Source: Pedobacter sp. N36a
GTDB lineage: Bacteria; Bacteroidota; Bacteroidia; Sphingobacteriales; Sphingobacteriaceae
DNA length: 64,000 nucleotides
Assembly: GCF_014472395.1 (NCBI RefSeq)
Contig: NZ_JACSZW010000005.1
Coordinates: forward strand, 1-64,000
Direction of reading: 5' to 3'
A program made the position numbers and the translations under genes. Positions 27,544 through 36,284 of the stretch are shown here, in pieces; the stretch's first letter is position 1; every line of letters starts with the position of its first letter. The notes below the pieces were generated by a model. The model was given only the letters and a program-made list of their open reading frames with translations, was not told where the DNA came from and made no database searches.

Positions 27544-27577
27544 GAAATGTACCAATGTTTATGAGAAATGTACAAAT
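27544..27577 (+). promoter_or_regulatory. tandem 13-bp direct repeats, candidate AraC binding sites
   Basis: GAAATGTACCAAT (27544-27556) and GAAATGTACAAAT (27565-27577) differ at one base and are spaced exactly 21 bp, two helical turns. They lie just upstream of a -7 box for the siderophore-interacting protein gene, the standard arrangement for an AraC-type activator. Confidence 0.6.
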
Positions 27578-27596
27578 CTATAACTGTAGCTCCTCC

Positions 27597-27604
27597 TAAC
27601 TTTG
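27597..27604 (+). promoter_or_regulatory. -7 promoter box of the siderophore-interacting protein gene
   Basis: TAACTTTG matches TAnnTTTG exactly. Transcription would start near 27610, almost at the annotated ATG, so the mRNA may be leaderless or translation may begin at the later ATG at 27639. Confidence 0.55.
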
Positions 27605-27611
27605 CCCTAAG

Positions 27612-28397
27612 ATGAATGACGATATAAAGCAAGAAAAGATGAAACATGAAATGATGAGGGGCATACTCACTATAAAATCAAAAACTTTTCTCAGTCCACA
27701 TTACATCAGTGTGGTTTTGGAGGGTGAGGACCTGAAAAACTTCAAAAATGCTGAGATTGGCGACAACAATAAACTGCTGGTTCCAGTCAAAGGATCTAAA
27801 AAGGTTATTTTTCCAATAACTGGAGTACCACAAGATGAAACTGCAGTAACAGTGATGAGAACTTACACTTTGAGAAACCTAGATCTGGAAAAACAGGAAA
27901 TGACCATTGAGTTTGTTGCCCATGGTGAGGAGGGGCCTGCTTCTGCCTGGGCGATTTCATCTGAAATAGGTGACCAGCTAGGCGTAATGATGAAAAAAAA
28001 GGATAAAAAGATCTTTCAGCCTGCTGACTGGTATCTTTTTGCTGGAGACCATACCGCTCTGCCTGTTATTAGTGTACTGCTGGAATCTATGCAGGAAAAT
28101 GCCATTGGCGAGGCTCTGATAGAGGTTCGGGGAGCAGAAGATATGATAGAACTTAAACACCCGGCGGGCGTAAATGTGGTTTGGTTATTCAACGCAACAC
28201 CAGGTATCGGCTCTGCTCTTCCTGAGCTATTTCGTTGGGCAAAGATCCCTAGTCAGGGAACCAGGTTCATTTTTGCTGCCGCCGAGTCGAGGGCTATCAC
28301 TGAAATTCAGGATTTCCTAAAAACTCTACCAGCGCTGAGCAGGAATGAATGGAAGGCTTACTCCTATTGGAAACTGGGCCAATCAGCGCATGAGTAG
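27612..28397 (+). CDS. siderophore-interacting protein (FAD-dependent ferric reductase type)
   Basis: The 261-residue protein shows the family order. The FAD-binding barrel contains FLSPHYISVVLEGEDL, VMRTYTLRN and IEFVAHGEEGPASAWA. The NAD(P)H-binding SIP domain contains WYLFAGDHTALPVISVLLE, FIFAAAESRA and WKAYSYWKLGQ. Members reduce ferric siderophores in the cytoplasm to release iron. The first ATG lies only 8 bp after a perfect -7 box, so ATG 27639 is an equally good start. An AraC regulator is divergent and probably controls it. Confidence 0.9.
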   Translation: MNDDIKQEKMKHEMMRGILTIKSKTFLSPHYISVVLEGEDLKNFKNAEIGDNNKLLVPVKGSKKVIFPITGVPQDETAVTVMRTYTLRNLDLEKQEMTIEFVAHGEEGPASAWAISSEIGDQLGVMMKKKDKKIFQPADWYLFAGDHTALPVISVLLESMQENAIGEALIEVRGAEDMIELKHPAGVNVVWLFNATPGIGSALPELFRWAKIPSQGTRFIFAAAESRAITEIQDFLKTLPALSRNEWKAYSYWKLGQSAHE

Positions 28398-28521
28398 GCC
28401 AGAGAACGAGAATGTTATCCAATCCTGGATTAACGCTCATTTCGCATATCTTTCCTAACAATTATCCTGCAATGATCATTTTCTATAGCAATTTGTACTG
28501 AAATCTTCCTGATTTACCTAC

Positions 28522-29514
28522 TTAGCGAAGCATTTCAATACGATTTACCAATGGTGCCCCGCTTTGAAAAGCATCAATGTTACCAAAGGTTACTTTGGCG
28601 ATTTCTGTCAGGGCCTCCTGCGTCAAAAATCCCTGGTGACCGGTGATCAGTACATTTGGAAAAGAAATCAATTGACTCAGCTGTTCATCCGCAATGATCG
28701 ATTCAGAAAAATCATGAAAAAAGAAATCCGATTCCTGCTCATAAACATCCAGACCAAGCGAACCGATCACACCCGATTTTAAGGCTAGAATAACGGATTT
28801 GGTGTCAACTAGTCCACCCCTACTGGTATTGATCAGCATCGCACTAGGTTTAATAGATTTGAGGCGCTGTTCGTTAATTAAATAGTGCGTATCGGCAGTC
28901 AGCGGACAATGCAATGAAATGATATCAGCACCATCCAATGTTTCTTCCAGGGAACCATATTTTACCCCTAATTGCTGCATCTCCTGCGATGGGAAAGGAT
29001 CATGAGCTTTGATCTCACAGCCAAATCCCTTTAAAATCCGACAAAAAGCTTGTCCAATATTTCCTGTGCCAATAACGGCAACTTTACGCAGATTTAGATT
29101 TATACCCATTAGCTTTTCCAGGGAGAAATTACCTTCTCTAACCCGGTTATAGGCCTTATGTGTTTTTCGGTTGAGCGTTAAAATCAAAGCCATGGCATGT
29201 TCAGCAACTGCTTCCGGAGAATAAGCTGGAACACGCAAAACCGGAATCTGCAATTCTTCCGCGTACTGGACATCCACATTATTGAATCCTGCACAGCGCA
29301 GCACCACTAACTTTAGACCGGATTGCTGCAATTTATCAAGGATAACTTTGTTCAAAACATCATTAACGAAGATGCAAATGACTTCAAATCCAGCCGCTAA
29401 AACTGCAGATTCTTCGGAAAGGGACACTTTAAAAAAAGTGATTTGATGTCCGGTATTGTACTGGTTTAAAAAATCTTCGTCATATTGGTTTGTACTAAAA
29501 ACTGCAATTTTCAT
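28522..29514 (-). CDS. D-2-hydroxyacid dehydrogenase (D-lactate dehydrogenase type)
   Basis: The 330-residue length and motifs match fermentative D-lactate dehydrogenase: LVVLRCAGFNNVDV, VPAYSPEAVAEHAMALIL, the Rossmann VAVIGTGNIGQAF, the LINTSRGGLVDT strand with catalytic Arg, the ESDFFF loop, and NVLITGHQGFLTQEAL containing the catalytic His. It reduces pyruvate to D-lactate with NADH in the cytosol. Monocistronic, with AT-rich promoter space (29515-29730) shared with the divergent PqiA-like pair. Confidence 0.9.
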   Translation of the reverse strand: MKIAVFSTNQYDEDFLNQYNTGHQITFFKVSLSEESAVLAAGFEVICIFVNDVLNKVILDKLQQSGLKLVVLRCAGFNNVDVQYAEELQIPVLRVPAYSPEAVAEHAMALILTLNRKTHKAYNRVREGNFSLEKLMGINLNLRKVAVIGTGNIGQAFCRILKGFGCEIKAHDPFPSQEMQQLGVKYGSLEETLDGADIISLHCPLTADTHYLINEQRLKSIKPSAMLINTSRGGLVDTKSVILALKSGVIGSLGLDVYEQESDFFFHDFSESIIADEQLSQLISFPNVLITGHQGFLTQEALTEIAKVTFGNIDAFQSGAPLVNRIEMLR

Positions 29515-29730
29515 AAATCTGAGGTGTTATAAAGAATTTTTCAGCATTTCTAATGCTATCTGCTGAAGATAAGAATATTTATATATTTTACTATTTATTA
29601 ACCAGTTTATAATTGCCCAATTTCTTTTTATTATTTCAAATCATTTAAATGGATTTAAAACAAATGTTAATCCGGCGTTGTTCATCAGAAGAAATAAAAT
29701 AACTATTGAAACAAGTCCATTTCGAAGCCG

Positions 29731-31050
29731 ATGCATGAACCTCCTATTTCCAGAAAGAAGCCCGCCTTTTCTAAGCTTTTGCTGATTTTCGGCCTTGCAA
29801 TTTTATTAAGTGCGGAAGGATACTTTGGTTACCATTTACACCAGCTTTCAGAGCAGCAGGAACAAATTAAAGAAGATTACTCCAATATCAATAACATCAG
29901 CTCAGGATTGTTCTCTGTGGAACAATGGCGGGATAAGGTAGCAGGGATTGTTAGTCATCAAATCCGTGATTTTACCCTCAGCCCAAAACAAAAGAAAGCG
30001 CTCCAGAAGGAGGTCGAGCAAATCATAATTGCACTTATCGATAAGGCCGAGGCGCTGATTAATAAGCCGAAAAAAACCATTGATGGAAAGATTAAGAAGT
30101 TTTTAGTAAAGAGTTTTGTCCACACAGATAACTTCAGAAAAAAGGCACCTGGTTTATCAGAGGAAATCATTGCTAAGGTTTATAACCCCAGGAATAAAAA
30201 AAAGCTCAGCAAAGTGGCGATGTCCAAGTTTGATGCATTGGAAAGAGCGGAATTTCTGGACAGCACTGTAGCCGCTACGAAGGCTGCAACTGAAAAAATC
30301 TACAAAAAATACGGGGCTTCCTCTAATGAAGAATTAAACAAGAAACTGATTTCTTCCCTTTCGAAGATCAGGACTGCCACCTACAATTACTCCTTTGCAA
30401 TGCTGGGCTGTATCGCTATCGTTTTATCGTTATGGTGGATCTTAAGAAAACGGGCTGATCTATATGCCACTCTCTTCATCATGTCCTTGCTATTTGCATT
30501 TATTCTACTTTTTATAGGATTAACCGCCTCTATGATTGAGGTAGATGCAAGGATCAAAGCGGTGGATTTTGTGGTGCTGGGGGAACATGTTGTATTTGAG
30601 AATCAGGTATTATTTTTTCAGAGCAAGAGTATTCTAGATGTAGTCCGCGTATTGATGGCGCAGCCCGCTGCAGATGCGATATTGGTTGGCGTTCTGATTT
30701 TGATTTTTAGCATCCTCTTCCCCGTCATGAAACTGAGTGCGACCGGCATTCACCTCCTCAGCAAAAAGAAGATTGCCAAAAACAGGATCATCAGATATTT
30801 CGCTTTTCAATCGGGTAAGTGGAGCATGGCAGATGTGATCGTCATTGCCATCCTGATGGTTTACATCGGCCTGAATGGGCTGTTAGATAGCCAATTGAAG
30901 AGCTTAAATATAAAAAGTGACGATTTAAATGTCATTACGACCAACAATACTGCACTCCAGCCTGGATTTATCATATTCATCAGCTTTGTATTATACGGGC
31001 TTATTTTGTCGACCATACTAAAATTCATTTCTCCGCATGAAAATCACTAG
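29731..31050 (+). CDS. PqiA-like membrane protein 1
   Basis: The 439-residue protein has one N-terminal membrane segment (residues about 15-35), a Lys-rich, helical extracytoplasmic stretch of about 180 residues, and four more membrane segments. The C-terminal half resembles the PqiA domain, with GLTASMIEVDARI, ENQVLFFQSKSILDVV, ILFPVMKLSATG and SGKWSMADVIVIAILM. The cytosolic CxxC clusters of E. coli PqiA are absent. PqiA proteins work with MCE proteins in lipid transport, but none is encoded nearby. Its stop overlaps the start of a close paralogue by 14 bp. Confidence 0.75.
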   Translation: MHEPPISRKKPAFSKLLLIFGLAILLSAEGYFGYHLHQLSEQQEQIKEDYSNINNISSGLFSVEQWRDKVAGIVSHQIRDFTLSPKQKKALQKEVEQIIIALIDKAEALINKPKKTIDGKIKKFLVKSFVHTDNFRKKAPGLSEEIIAKVYNPRNKKKLSKVAMSKFDALERAEFLDSTVAATKAATEKIYKKYGASSNEELNKKLISSLSKIRTATYNYSFAMLGCIAIVLSLWWILRKRADLYATLFIMSLLFAFILLFIGLTASMIEVDARIKAVDFVVLGEHVVFENQVLFFQSKSILDVVRVLMAQPAADAILVGVLILIFSILFPVMKLSATGIHLLSKKKIAKNRIIRYFAFQSGKWSMADVIVIAILMVYIGLNGLLDSQLKSLNIKSDDLNVITTNNTALQPGFIIFISFVLYGLILSTILKFISPHENH

Positions 31051-32338
31051 AAAAACAGTCTTGTCCAAATCACTGCTTATTGCCGGCTTGAGTTTGCTGC
31101 TTTGCGCGGAGGCTTGGTTTGGTTACCACGTATCTGTACTTTCTAATCAGCAGCAGGAGATCAAAACAGATTACAGCGTAGCCAACAACATCACCTTTGG
31201 CATCCTATCCGTAGACCAGTGGCGCGAGAAAATGGCTGCTGTAGTTGATCAGAAGGTCAACGAATTTAACATGACTTCCCTCCAGAAAAAGGACCTTCAG
31301 AAAAAGGTAGCAAAGCAATTGAACGGTCTTGTAGATCAGGCAGTAGCTGAGGTCAATAAACCACAGAAGAGCATTGGCGGCAAACTCAAAAAACTGGCAT
31401 TCAACGCCATCGTTGACCCGGAAGAAATCAAGGCTGAAGTGCCCACTTTCGCTGCTACAATCGTAGAGAAAATCAATAAGCCTGCAAGTAAGAAAAGGAT
31501 AAAAAGCATCATCAGCAGTAAAGTCGACCAGCTGGAAAAAGAAACTTTCGACAATACGGAGCCCGCCAGCGTTACCGTGAAAAGGCATATTTATAAAAAG
31601 TACCACGTCAATAATACCCCAGACTTTGAGAAAACGATCCATTCAAAGTTGAGCAGCAATCAAACATTGCTGTATAAGTACACTTATGCGATGATTGGCT
31701 GTTTATTGCTGGCCTTAAGCCTCTGGCTGTTTCTCAAGAGACAAGTAAGCCTGCATACTACACTATATATTCTCTCTTTGCTGTTTGCATTTGTGCTCTT
31801 GCTGGTCGGTATCACAGCTTCCATCATAGAAGTTGACGCACGCATTCAATCGCTAAATTTTACACTGCTTAGTGAAAAGCTAGCTTTTAACAACCAGGTA
31901 TTATTTTTCCAGAGCAAAAGTATCACTGGAGTGATTGCGTCCTTAGTTCAGCAGCCTAAACCTGATTCCGTACTGGTTGGGATCCTCATCATGCTTTTCG
32001 TGATCATTCTACCGGTATTGCGGATGGTGGGTAAAGGCGTACTGATCTGGGGAAGGGAAAAATACGCTGATCATAAACTGGTTAGATTCTTAGCTTTAGA
32101 TTTAGGCAAATGGGATATGGCGGATGTGATGGTGGTTGGCATTGCGATGACTTATATTGGCTTAAATGGGATCTTGCAGAGTCAGCTCTCTAGTTTAAAT
32201 ATACAGGAAGAGCTGCTTTCTACGGTCACACAAAATAATACCTCTTTGCAGCCAGGCTATTATATATTTGTCGCCTACGTAGTTTACGTATCCCTGTTAT
32301 CTTTGATTTTAAAGCGCATTAAACCGATAGAAAAATAA
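31037..32338 (+). CDS. PqiA-like membrane protein 2 (tandem paralogue)
   Basis: The 433-residue protein is colinear with the preceding gene: the same N-terminal segment, a coiled Lys-rich domain, then ITASIIEVDARIQ, NNQVLFFQSKSITGV, LPVLRMVGKG and LGKWDMADVMVVGIAM. The 14-bp overlap suggests coupled translation and a hetero-oligomer. A strong terminator follows 27 bp after the stop. Function in envelope lipid handling is inferred from family only. Confidence 0.75.
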   Translation: MKITRKTVLSKSLLIAGLSLLLCAEAWFGYHVSVLSNQQQEIKTDYSVANNITFGILSVDQWREKMAAVVDQKVNEFNMTSLQKKDLQKKVAKQLNGLVDQAVAEVNKPQKSIGGKLKKLAFNAIVDPEEIKAEVPTFAATIVEKINKPASKKRIKSIISSKVDQLEKETFDNTEPASVTVKRHIYKKYHVNNTPDFEKTIHSKLSSNQTLLYKYTYAMIGCLLLALSLWLFLKRQVSLHTTLYILSLLFAFVLLLVGITASIIEVDARIQSLNFTLLSEKLAFNNQVLFFQSKSITGVIASLVQQPKPDSVLVGILIMLFVIILPVLRMVGKGVLIWGREKYADHKLVRFLALDLGKWDMADVMVVGIAMTYIGLNGILQSQLSSLNIQEELLSTVTQNNTSLQPGYYIFVAYVVYVSLLSLILKRIKPIEK

Positions 32339-32365
32339 TCCCCGGATCAAAACACTTATCTACAG

Positions 32366-32404
32366 AAAAGCCAGGCTTAGATCGCAATTCTAAGCCTGGC
32401 TTTT
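32366..32404 (+). terminator. bidirectional Rho-independent terminator
   Basis: Perfect 16-bp arms (32366-32381, 32389-32404) with a 7-base loop start with AAAA and end in TTTTT. It ends the PqiA-like operon and may also serve the convergent DJ-1 gene. Confidence 0.9.
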
Positions 32405-32426
32405 TATAGCGTATTACCTCTATTGA

Positions 32427-33122
32427 TTAATTCTTAATATCCTGCTGCAAAAGCTCAATTAAAGCCTTTGCAGTCGGCCCTGCTGATAGAGGATTCTGCC
32501 CGGTAATCAACAGCCCATCGGTTTCTACATGAGAGAAAAATGGGACTAAGGCAGATTTAAAATCAGCACCAAGGGCAACCAGTTTATCCTGCAGCTTATA
32601 CGGAATATTATCCGACCGGCCTACTAATGTTTCTTCGGCATTGGTAAAACCAGTGAGTCGCTTGCCCGATAATAAACCCGGTACGAGTTCTGCTGCCTTA
32701 ATTAAAGCTGCCGGGCCGTGGCAGACTGCAGCCACAGGCTTATTCGCTTGAAAAAACTCCAGAATGAGTTTTCCGCTAAGTTCATTAGTGGCCAGATCCC
32801 ATAACGGACCATGACCTCCTGGAAAAAACACGGCATCAAAATCAGCCGCAGCCAATTCTGCAAGCTTATGAGTATGCTCAAATGCCTCCTGCGCCGATTC
32901 ATCATCCAAAAACCTACGGTTAGCACCTGTAATATTTTCTGTTAATTCACTCATGCCATCTACAGGAGGTTTCCCACCTGAAGGGCTGGCTAGCGTCACC
33001 TGGTAACCCTGATCAATAAACTCATAATAAGGATCAGTAAATTCTCCAAGCCATACGCCTGTTTTACTATCGGTATTTTCCATCAGCTGATGGGAAGTCA
33101 AGATCATCAGTATTCGTTTCAT
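32427..33122 (-). CDS. DJ-1/PfpI family protein (Hsp31-like)
   Basis: This 231-residue protein has all segments of the Hsp31-type branch: RILMILTSHQ, TGVWLGEFTDPYYEF, YQVTLASPSGGKPPVD, FDAVFFPGGHGPLWDL and the nucleophile elbow AAVCHGPAAL with the catalytic Cys. GKRLTGFTNAEE, PYKLQDKL and LITGQNPLSAGPTAKAL follow. Members act as glyoxalases or chaperones under carbonyl and oxidative stress. It is preceded 45 bp upstream by a DUF2383 gene on the same strand. Confidence 0.92.
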   Translation of the reverse strand: MKRILMILTSHQLMENTDSKTGVWLGEFTDPYYEFIDQGYQVTLASPSGGKPPVDGMSELTENITGANRRFLDDESAQEAFEHTHKLAELAAADFDAVFFPGGHGPLWDLATNELSGKLILEFFQANKPVAAVCHGPAALIKAAELVPGLLSGKRLTGFTNAEETLVGRSDNIPYKLQDKLVALGADFKSALVPFFSHVETDGLLITGQNPLSAGPTAKALIELLQQDIKN

Positions 33123-33167
33123 AAAAATAATTTAGGACAGTAAAAAATTAAATCCAGTATAATGACC

Positions 33168-33623
33168 TTATCGCAGCAGGCGCTGGTGGTAGGTCTCCAT
33201 CTCTTTTAAAGCTTCCAGGATTCCGGTTCGCTGTCTTTGCAATAGCGCGATATGATCTGCATGAGCCGTATCATCTTCCAGCACTTTATCATACTTTTCA
33301 AGCGCCGCATTTTCTCCTGTCTCAATTGCTTCAAGAATAGCAGTATCCTCTTTGCTGCTGATTGCCTGTTTGATGTCTATCCAGGTACGGTGCAAAACGC
33401 CTAAAATCCCGCCTTCTTCATTATCCGAATTTCCTCCATGCTGGGCGATGTGGTTTTTTAGTTCAACCGCAAAAGCAGCACGCTGGGCAGCATATTTTAA
33501 AAACACCGCTTTTAACTCCTTGCTATAAGTAGCCTCACTTGCAGATTCATAACCTTCTTTTCCATCGTTTACGATGTTGACCAATCCTTTCAGGTCGCTA
33601 ATGATCTCTTTATTTGTTTCCAT
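33168..33623 (-). CDS. PA2169/DUF2383 family four-helix-bundle protein
   Basis: This 151-residue protein has the family features: EIISDLKGLVNIVNDGKEGYESA, FLKYAAQRAAFAVEL, GGILGVLHRTWIDIKQAIS and a C-terminal long helix. The fold is ferritin-like, and some members are induced in stress, stationary phase or biofilm. A paralogue lies at 37460-37924 on the other strand. It is probably co-transcribed with the DJ-1 gene. Confidence 0.88.
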   Translation of the reverse strand: METNKEIISDLKGLVNIVNDGKEGYESASEATYSKELKAVFLKYAAQRAAFAVELKNHIAQHGGNSDNEEGGILGVLHRTWIDIKQAISSKEDTAILEAIETGENAALEKYDKVLEDDTAHADHIALLQRQRTGILEALKEMETYHQRLLR

Positions 33624-33697
33624 AGGTATATCGCTTTTTGTCTTTCAACAACAAGCCGTATCCGGTAAAGTTTTGAGTACCCAGCGATTAAAAGCCC

Positions 33698-34348
33698 TTA
33701 GACCTGCCAGTATGTAGAGATAAAGTTCTTTCGGGGAATCATGTGGAGATATGAATAATTTCCGGACAACTGTGTGCGCTGTTTAAGCTGATAAAGAAAA
33801 TGCCCCCCCAGGTCGACTATAATTGGACATTTTGCCTGGTACCATACGCGATGCGGATGCTTCCAGCAAAAAGAGTAATAGTGACTGGTTAATGGGATTT
33901 TTTTCAGTTCCGGATGATGGAAGTTTAATATTTTAGGTTTTGGCATCCCATTAAAAAGCTCAGATTTCCTGATCATTGAAAGGTGGTCACTGTGGCAAAA
34001 TTCAAACGCAGCAAGACTCGGATCATCTACATCTGGCAAGTGCTTCAAGATACGAAAGCCTTTAAATTTTCTTCCATTCAAAACCCATACCAGTTTAGGG
34101 TAAAAAGATTCTCTGCTTTCCAGTTCCTCTATAGCGATTGGTGAATTTTGAAATTCTATCGCAGTACCACAAGCGGTGTATACGTCGGCCCGATGGTGCT
34201 GTCTGGTCAGCTCATCCCAAAAGCAGACTTCCTGAAAAGAAGCAGGAAAAGCCTTTTTCCAGTTCTTATGCCAGGGCGTTTCCCCATAACAACTGATTGG
34301 TTGACGGAGTATGTTTTCTTCAGAACAATGCAATGCATTAAAACTCAT
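33698..34348 (-). CDS. CoiA-like nuclease-fold protein
   Basis: The 216-residue protein has HHRADVYTACGTAIEFQNSPI followed by REDFY-like ESFYPKLVWVLNG. These are the core restriction-endonuclease-like motifs of competence protein CoiA (HxxDv, iEfQ.S.I). The N-terminal W-rich part (ETPWHKNWKKAFP) is typical of Bacteroidota forms. Asp and Glu-x-Gln residues of the nuclease core are present. No competence genes are next to it. Role in DNA processing is inferred from the fold. Confidence 0.75.
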   Translation of the reverse strand: MSFNALHCSEENILRQPISCYGETPWHKNWKKAFPASFQEVCFWDELTRQHHRADVYTACGTAIEFQNSPIAIEELESRESFYPKLVWVLNGRKFKGFRILKHLPDVDDPSLAAFEFCHSDHLSMIRKSELFNGMPKPKILNFHHPELKKIPLTSHYYSFCWKHPHRVWYQAKCPIIVDLGGHFLYQLKQRTQLSGNYSYLHMIPRKNFISTYWQV

Positions 34349-34478
34349 AAAAATAGCTTAAACTTCAGAACCACAAATATAAACTAAAAATATTAGTAGA
34401 CAAATCTTAAAAAAGAGTTTAATTATTCACCAGTTTCATGAATCCTTCAGTGTAACGTTCAACGCGGACGGTTTAAGT

Positions 34479-34616
34479 ATGAAGCCCATGCTGAGGGCCA
34501 TGTCGGATTGGGGAAATATGCACCGGACAAAGCTGAACCCGGATGCCGAGGTGGTGGACTCAGAATTTTACAGCCAGCTAATATTTATACACTTATACTT
34601 TTCTTATGATGAATAA
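34479..34616 (+). pseudogene. GC-richer gene remnant of unknown origin
   Basis: A 45-codon frame starts MKPMLRAMSDWGNMHRTKLN and is open upstream to about 34446 (SVTFNADGLS). Its first part is clearly more GC-rich than the neighbourhood, then it drops into AT-rich sequence and ends. This looks like the truncated piece of a foreign gene. I do not recognise the family. Confidence 0.3.
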
Positions 34617-34644
34617 ACTACTACATTAGGTAAACCATTTCCAG

Positions 34645-35097
34645 ATGCCTTTTTTTAACGCTACCAATATGAAGTCACACAACCTTGAAAGATTCCTTAC
34701 CGCTCAAAAATCAGCCTATCAAACTGCACTAAATGAATTAAAAGCGGGAAAAAAACAAAGTCATTGGATGTGGTACATTTTCCCACAAATCCAGGGACTT
34801 GGTTATACTGAAACCAATAAACAATATGCAATTGCAGACTTAGCAGAGGCCGCTGAATATCTAAATCATCGAGTTTTAGGTCCGAGACTAATATTATTAT
34901 GTCAGACGCTCCTTCAATTGGAGACCAATGATGCCCATCGGATTTTTGACAGTCCTGATGATTTAAAGTTAAAATCCTGCATGACCTTATTTTCAGCTGT
35001 TTCAGACACTGATCCTATCTTCGAAAAAGTGCTTCAAAAATTCTATAACGGATTAAAGGATCACATTACCATAAAAATCATCAACCTGCAAGGCTGA
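34645..35097 (+). CDS. DUF1810 family protein
   Basis: The 150-residue protein contains LERFLTAQKSAYQTALNELK, KQSHWMWYIFPQIQGLG, AIADLAEAAEYLNHRVLGPRL, FDSPDDLKLKSCMTLF and FEKVLQKFYNG, which are the whole DUF1810 pattern in order. The start may instead be ATG 34669, nearer the conserved region. Function is unknown, although the fold is helical and soluble. It stands alone. Confidence 0.9.
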   Translation: MPFFNATNMKSHNLERFLTAQKSAYQTALNELKAGKKQSHWMWYIFPQIQGLGYTETNKQYAIADLAEAAEYLNHRVLGPRLILLCQTLLQLETNDAHRIFDSPDDLKLKSCMTLFSAVSDTDPIFEKVLQKFYNGLKDHITIKIINLQG

Positions 35098-35220
35098 TAT
35101 TTTCAATTCAAAAATTCCACCTCGCTGACACAACAAACTGAAGGACATCAGCTTAGCACCTCGTCCTAAAATGTGGATAAATTCTGAGCAATGCAGATGA
35201 ATTCTTAATACCTTTACATT

Positions 35221-35448
35221 ATGAAAATTGGGATTTATATCATGCTTACTTTCTTCGTTTTTGGCACGTGCTATTTTGTAGGAGTAGTCCTTAAAAACCC
35301 TGAGGTTGCTTATGGAATAGGATTGATCATGATTTCATTGTTGTTCTGGAATATCGTCCAGCGCTCCAAAAAAGCGGCTAAAAGAAAGCATAGGGAACGC
35401 ATGTTCCTTCAGCACATGAGAATGACCCATAAAAACCAATGGCATTAA
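35221..35448 (+). CDS. small two-helix membrane protein
   Basis: This 75-residue protein has two hydrophobic segments (GIYIMLTFFVFGTCYFVGVVL and VAYGIGLIMISLLFWNIV, the first given here in parts of one segment) and a very basic tail (KKAAKRKHRERM). It lacks recognised relatives to my knowledge. The tail should stay in the cytoplasm by the positive-inside rule. It converges on the NarL-type regulator with an 8-bp gap. Confidence 0.55.
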   Translation: MKIGIYIMLTFFVFGTCYFVGVVLKNPEVAYGIGLIMISLLFWNIVQRSKKAAKRKHRERMFLQHMRMTHKNQWH

Positions 35449-35456
35449 ATTCCTGC

Positions 35457-36116
35457 TTAGGAGCTTGATTTTAAGATGCCATTTAAAAGGGCATACCTAA
35501 TTAATGCGGCTGTATTTCTAACCCCACTTTTTTCAATCATTGCTTGTCTATAGCCCTCTATTGTTCTTTTACTAACGAACAATTTATCGGCCATCTCGAG
35601 ATTTGTCATTCCTTCAGCTATAAGTTGCAGAACCTCAGCTTCCCTTATTGAAAATTCAACTTTCAGTTCCTCCTTTTCTACAAAGCTGCGGCCAGTTAAA
35701 GGCTTCCTCTCTAAAAGATTCATGGTCAACTCAGTCCCTAGATATTTACCCCCATTATTGATGTGTTTAATTGCGAAAATTAGTTCATTCGTGCTTACAC
35801 TCTTCAGTAAATAGCCTGATGCCCCTTTCTGAAAAGCTTTTTGAATATACAATTCATGATCATGCATGGAAAGCATTAAGATTTTAACAGTTGGATGAGT
35901 TCTTTTAACCTCTTTTAATAAAGATATACCATCCATCTCCGGCATATTAATATCAGTCAAAATCATATCTGCATAGCCTCCTGAATTTAAATAATCCAAG
36001 ACTTGCTTACCCTGAGCGGCTTCAAAAGCAATATTTATATCACTATCAGTATCCAATAGTAATCTTATACCATTTCTTACCACATTATGATCCTCAACTA
36101 GAATGACCTGTATCAT
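35457..36116 (-). CDS. NarL/FixJ family response regulator (orphan)
   Basis: Receiver residues are complete: ED at 8-9, phospho-acceptor Asp55 in MILTDINMPEMDG, the Ser in LMLSMHDH and the Lys in YLLKSVS. The C-terminal LuxR helix-turn-helix is at about 150-210 (LSIREAEVLQLIAEGMTNLEM-like, then VSKRTIEGYRQAMIEKSG). No histidine kinase is adjacent. The flanking genes (BrkB, DUF2383, catalase) suggest a stress regulon, which is only positional evidence. Confidence 0.92.
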   Translation of the reverse strand: MIQVILVEDHNVVRNGIRLLLDTDSDINIAFEAAQGKQVLDYLNSGGYADMILTDINMPEMDGISLLKEVKRTHPTVKILMLSMHDHELYIQKAFQKGASGYLLKSVSTNELIFAIKHINNGGKYLGTELTMNLLERKPLTGRSFVEKEELKVEFSIREAEVLQLIAEGMTNLEMADKLFVSKRTIEGYRQAMIEKSGVRNTAALIRYALLNGILKSSS

Positions 36117-36284
36117 AAATAAATCCTATTAAATTTAAATATTGCTTTTTTTTGATGGTTATTTTTGCCTGATCTTTCAAGACTATTTTAAATAACAGCC
36201 CAGGAATATGTTTGTTTTATCAGTAATTAGCCAGTTTTACTCGCTTTGACACTAAGACATTCAATATGCTTAATGATCAGGTAT

